Source: an uncultured Collinsella sp. | Lineage (GTDB): Bacteria > Actinomycetota > Coriobacteriia > Coriobacteriales > Coriobacteriaceae | NCBI GenBank assembly: GCA_958419975.1 | Contig: CATZIG010000126.1 | Span: 1 to 5,895, forward strand | Reading direction: 5' to 3' | Length of the DNA stretch: 5,895 bases | In this document: one piece after another, positions 5,081 through 5,895 of the stretch | How the letters are laid out: the number at the start of each line of letters is the position of its first letter | How positions within the stretch are numbered: the first letter of the stretch is position 1 | The notes under the pieces: generated by a model | What the model saw: only the letters and a program-made list of their open reading frames with translations | What the model was told of the DNA's origin: nothing | Database searches by the model: none | Position numbers and translations under genes: made by a program

Positions 5081-5895
5081 ATGTCTCAGAGAAGCACCAG
5101 TCCGCTCAAACGCTCCACCGTGCGTCGCACTCTAAAGCGTTTTTGGGATGTCACGCGCACGCAGCCGCTGATCGTCTTTCTCTCGGTGTTCTCGTCGGCG
5201 GGCTACATCTTTTTGCTCACGTTTGCCAACACCTACGTGATGGCCCTTATCGTCGACCGCGTTCAAGCCGGCCCCGTGGCGGGCGACCAGGTGTTTGAGG
5301 TCTTTGGCCCCTACATTCTGGCGCTCGTGCTCGTTAACCTGGTAGGCCAAATCCTCTCCAAGCTGCAGGACTACACCGTCTACAAGCTCGAGATTGCGGG
5401 CAACTATCACCTGGCGCGCCTGTGCTTCGACACGCTCTCCAATCAATCCATGACATTCCACACCAGCCGCTTTGGCGGATCGCTCGTGAGCCAGACGAGC
5501 CGTTTTATGAGCGGCTATACGGGGCTGGTGGACGTGACGGTGTATTCGCTCATTCCCACTATCACCTCGGTTGTCTGCACGGTGGCGGCGCTCGCCCCGG
5601 TGGTGCCGACGTTTACCGTGATCCTGGTGGGCATCATGGTCGTCTACATTGCGTTTGTCTGGCTTATGTACAAGCGCATCATGCCGCTTTCGGCCGCGAC
5701 GTCCGCCGCTCAGAACAAACTGTCGGGCGTGCTGTCCGACGCGGTCACAAACATCCTAGCCGTCAAGACCTGTGGGCGCGAGGACTTTGAGCGCGACCTG
5801 TTCGATACCGCCGACCGCGCCGCGCGCGACGCCGAGACGGTTTCGATGCACGCCATGATGCAGCGCAACTTTACGACCTCGGGCCTTATCGTCAT
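5081..5895 (+). CDS. ABC exporter, transmembrane domain (partial, runs off the window)
   Basis: This open frame begins at ATG5081, with AAGGAAG (5071-5077) upstream, and continues with no stop to the window edge, giving 271 codons. The start is MSQRSTSPLKRSTVRRTLKR, a basic cytoplasmic segment. Hydrophobic spans lie at about 30-54, 72-92, 148-172 and 174-197, with another beginning near 267. That is the pattern of a type-1 exporter membrane domain (ABC_membrane). Family signatures are the segment FHTSRFGGSLVSQTSRFMSG (126-145), matching the usual F-x4-G-x-L-x-S-R loop but with Gln138 where Arg is common, and the coupling-helix region NILAVKTCGREDFE (224-237), matching the I-K-x-F/Y-G-R-E-x-x-E consensus. 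The nucleotide-binding domain should follow beyond the window, so ATPase motifs and substrate cannot be judged. It follows rmuC by 123 nt, across a terminator. Confidence 0.92.
   Translation, partial: MSQRSTSPLKRSTVRRTLKRFWDVTRTQPLIVFLSVFSSAGYIFLLTFANTYVMALIVDRVQAGPVAGDQVFEVFGPYILALVLVNLVGQILSKLQDYTVYKLEIAGNYHLARLCFDTLSNQSMTFHTSRFGGSLVSQTSRFMSGYTGLVDVTVYSLIPTITSVVCTVAALAPVVPTFTVILVGIMVVYIAFVWLMYKRIMPLSAATSAAQNKLSGVLSDAVTNILAVKTCGREDFERDLFDTADRAARDAETVSMHAMMQRNFTTSGLIV

Noticed and set aside
5035..5298. An 87-codon + strand frame starting at ATG5035
   Set aside because: It is out of frame with the ABC exporter, whose frame has an appropriate ribosome binding site, membrane spans and family motifs.

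Overview
The window reads as chromosomal DNA from a high-GC Gram-positive anaerobe, most likely a Collinsella-like member of the Coriobacteriia. This assignment is an inference from GC-biased codon use, strong AAGGAG-type ribosome binding sites, a rubrerythrin, and the resemblance of the proteins to families common in gut Coriobacteria. All genes found lie on the + strand. I saw no mobile element, CRISPR array or prophage.

Layout. Positions 1-21 hold a small hairpin. Positions 22-116 show only an A/T tract that may serve as an UP element. A promoter (117-146) drives a complete tRNA-Asp(GTC) gene (193-270), which is followed at once by an intrinsic terminator with a UUCG tetraloop (271-310). 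A 320-base non-coding stretch with dyads and a candidate promoter leads to an Rrf2-family iron-sulfur regulator (630-1115). Twenty-one bases later comes a MutY-like HhH-GPD DNA glycosylase without iron-sulfur cluster cysteines (1137-2042). A classical rubrerythrin (2157-2696) follows and ends in a strong terminator (2774-2806).

A second gene-free stretch (2807-3055) precedes an unrecognised 140-residue single-span membrane protein (3056-3478). Then come rmuC (3602-4957), a terminator (4975-5005) and the first 271 codons of an ABC exporter (5081 to the window end).

How the genes may work together. The regulator and the glycosylase are probably cotranscribed, and rubrerythrin lies 114 bases further on with no obvious terminator between. 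The three could form a redox-stress group: a cluster-binding sensor, a cluster-free base-excision enzyme and a peroxide-reducing diiron protein. RmuC adds a second DNA-maintenance function nearby, in its own unit. The most unusual sequence features are a 14-bp inverted repeat inside the first codons of the glycosylase gene, the glycosylase's Asp-to-Glu change at the catalytic position together with its missing cluster, and competing hairpins after rmuC.
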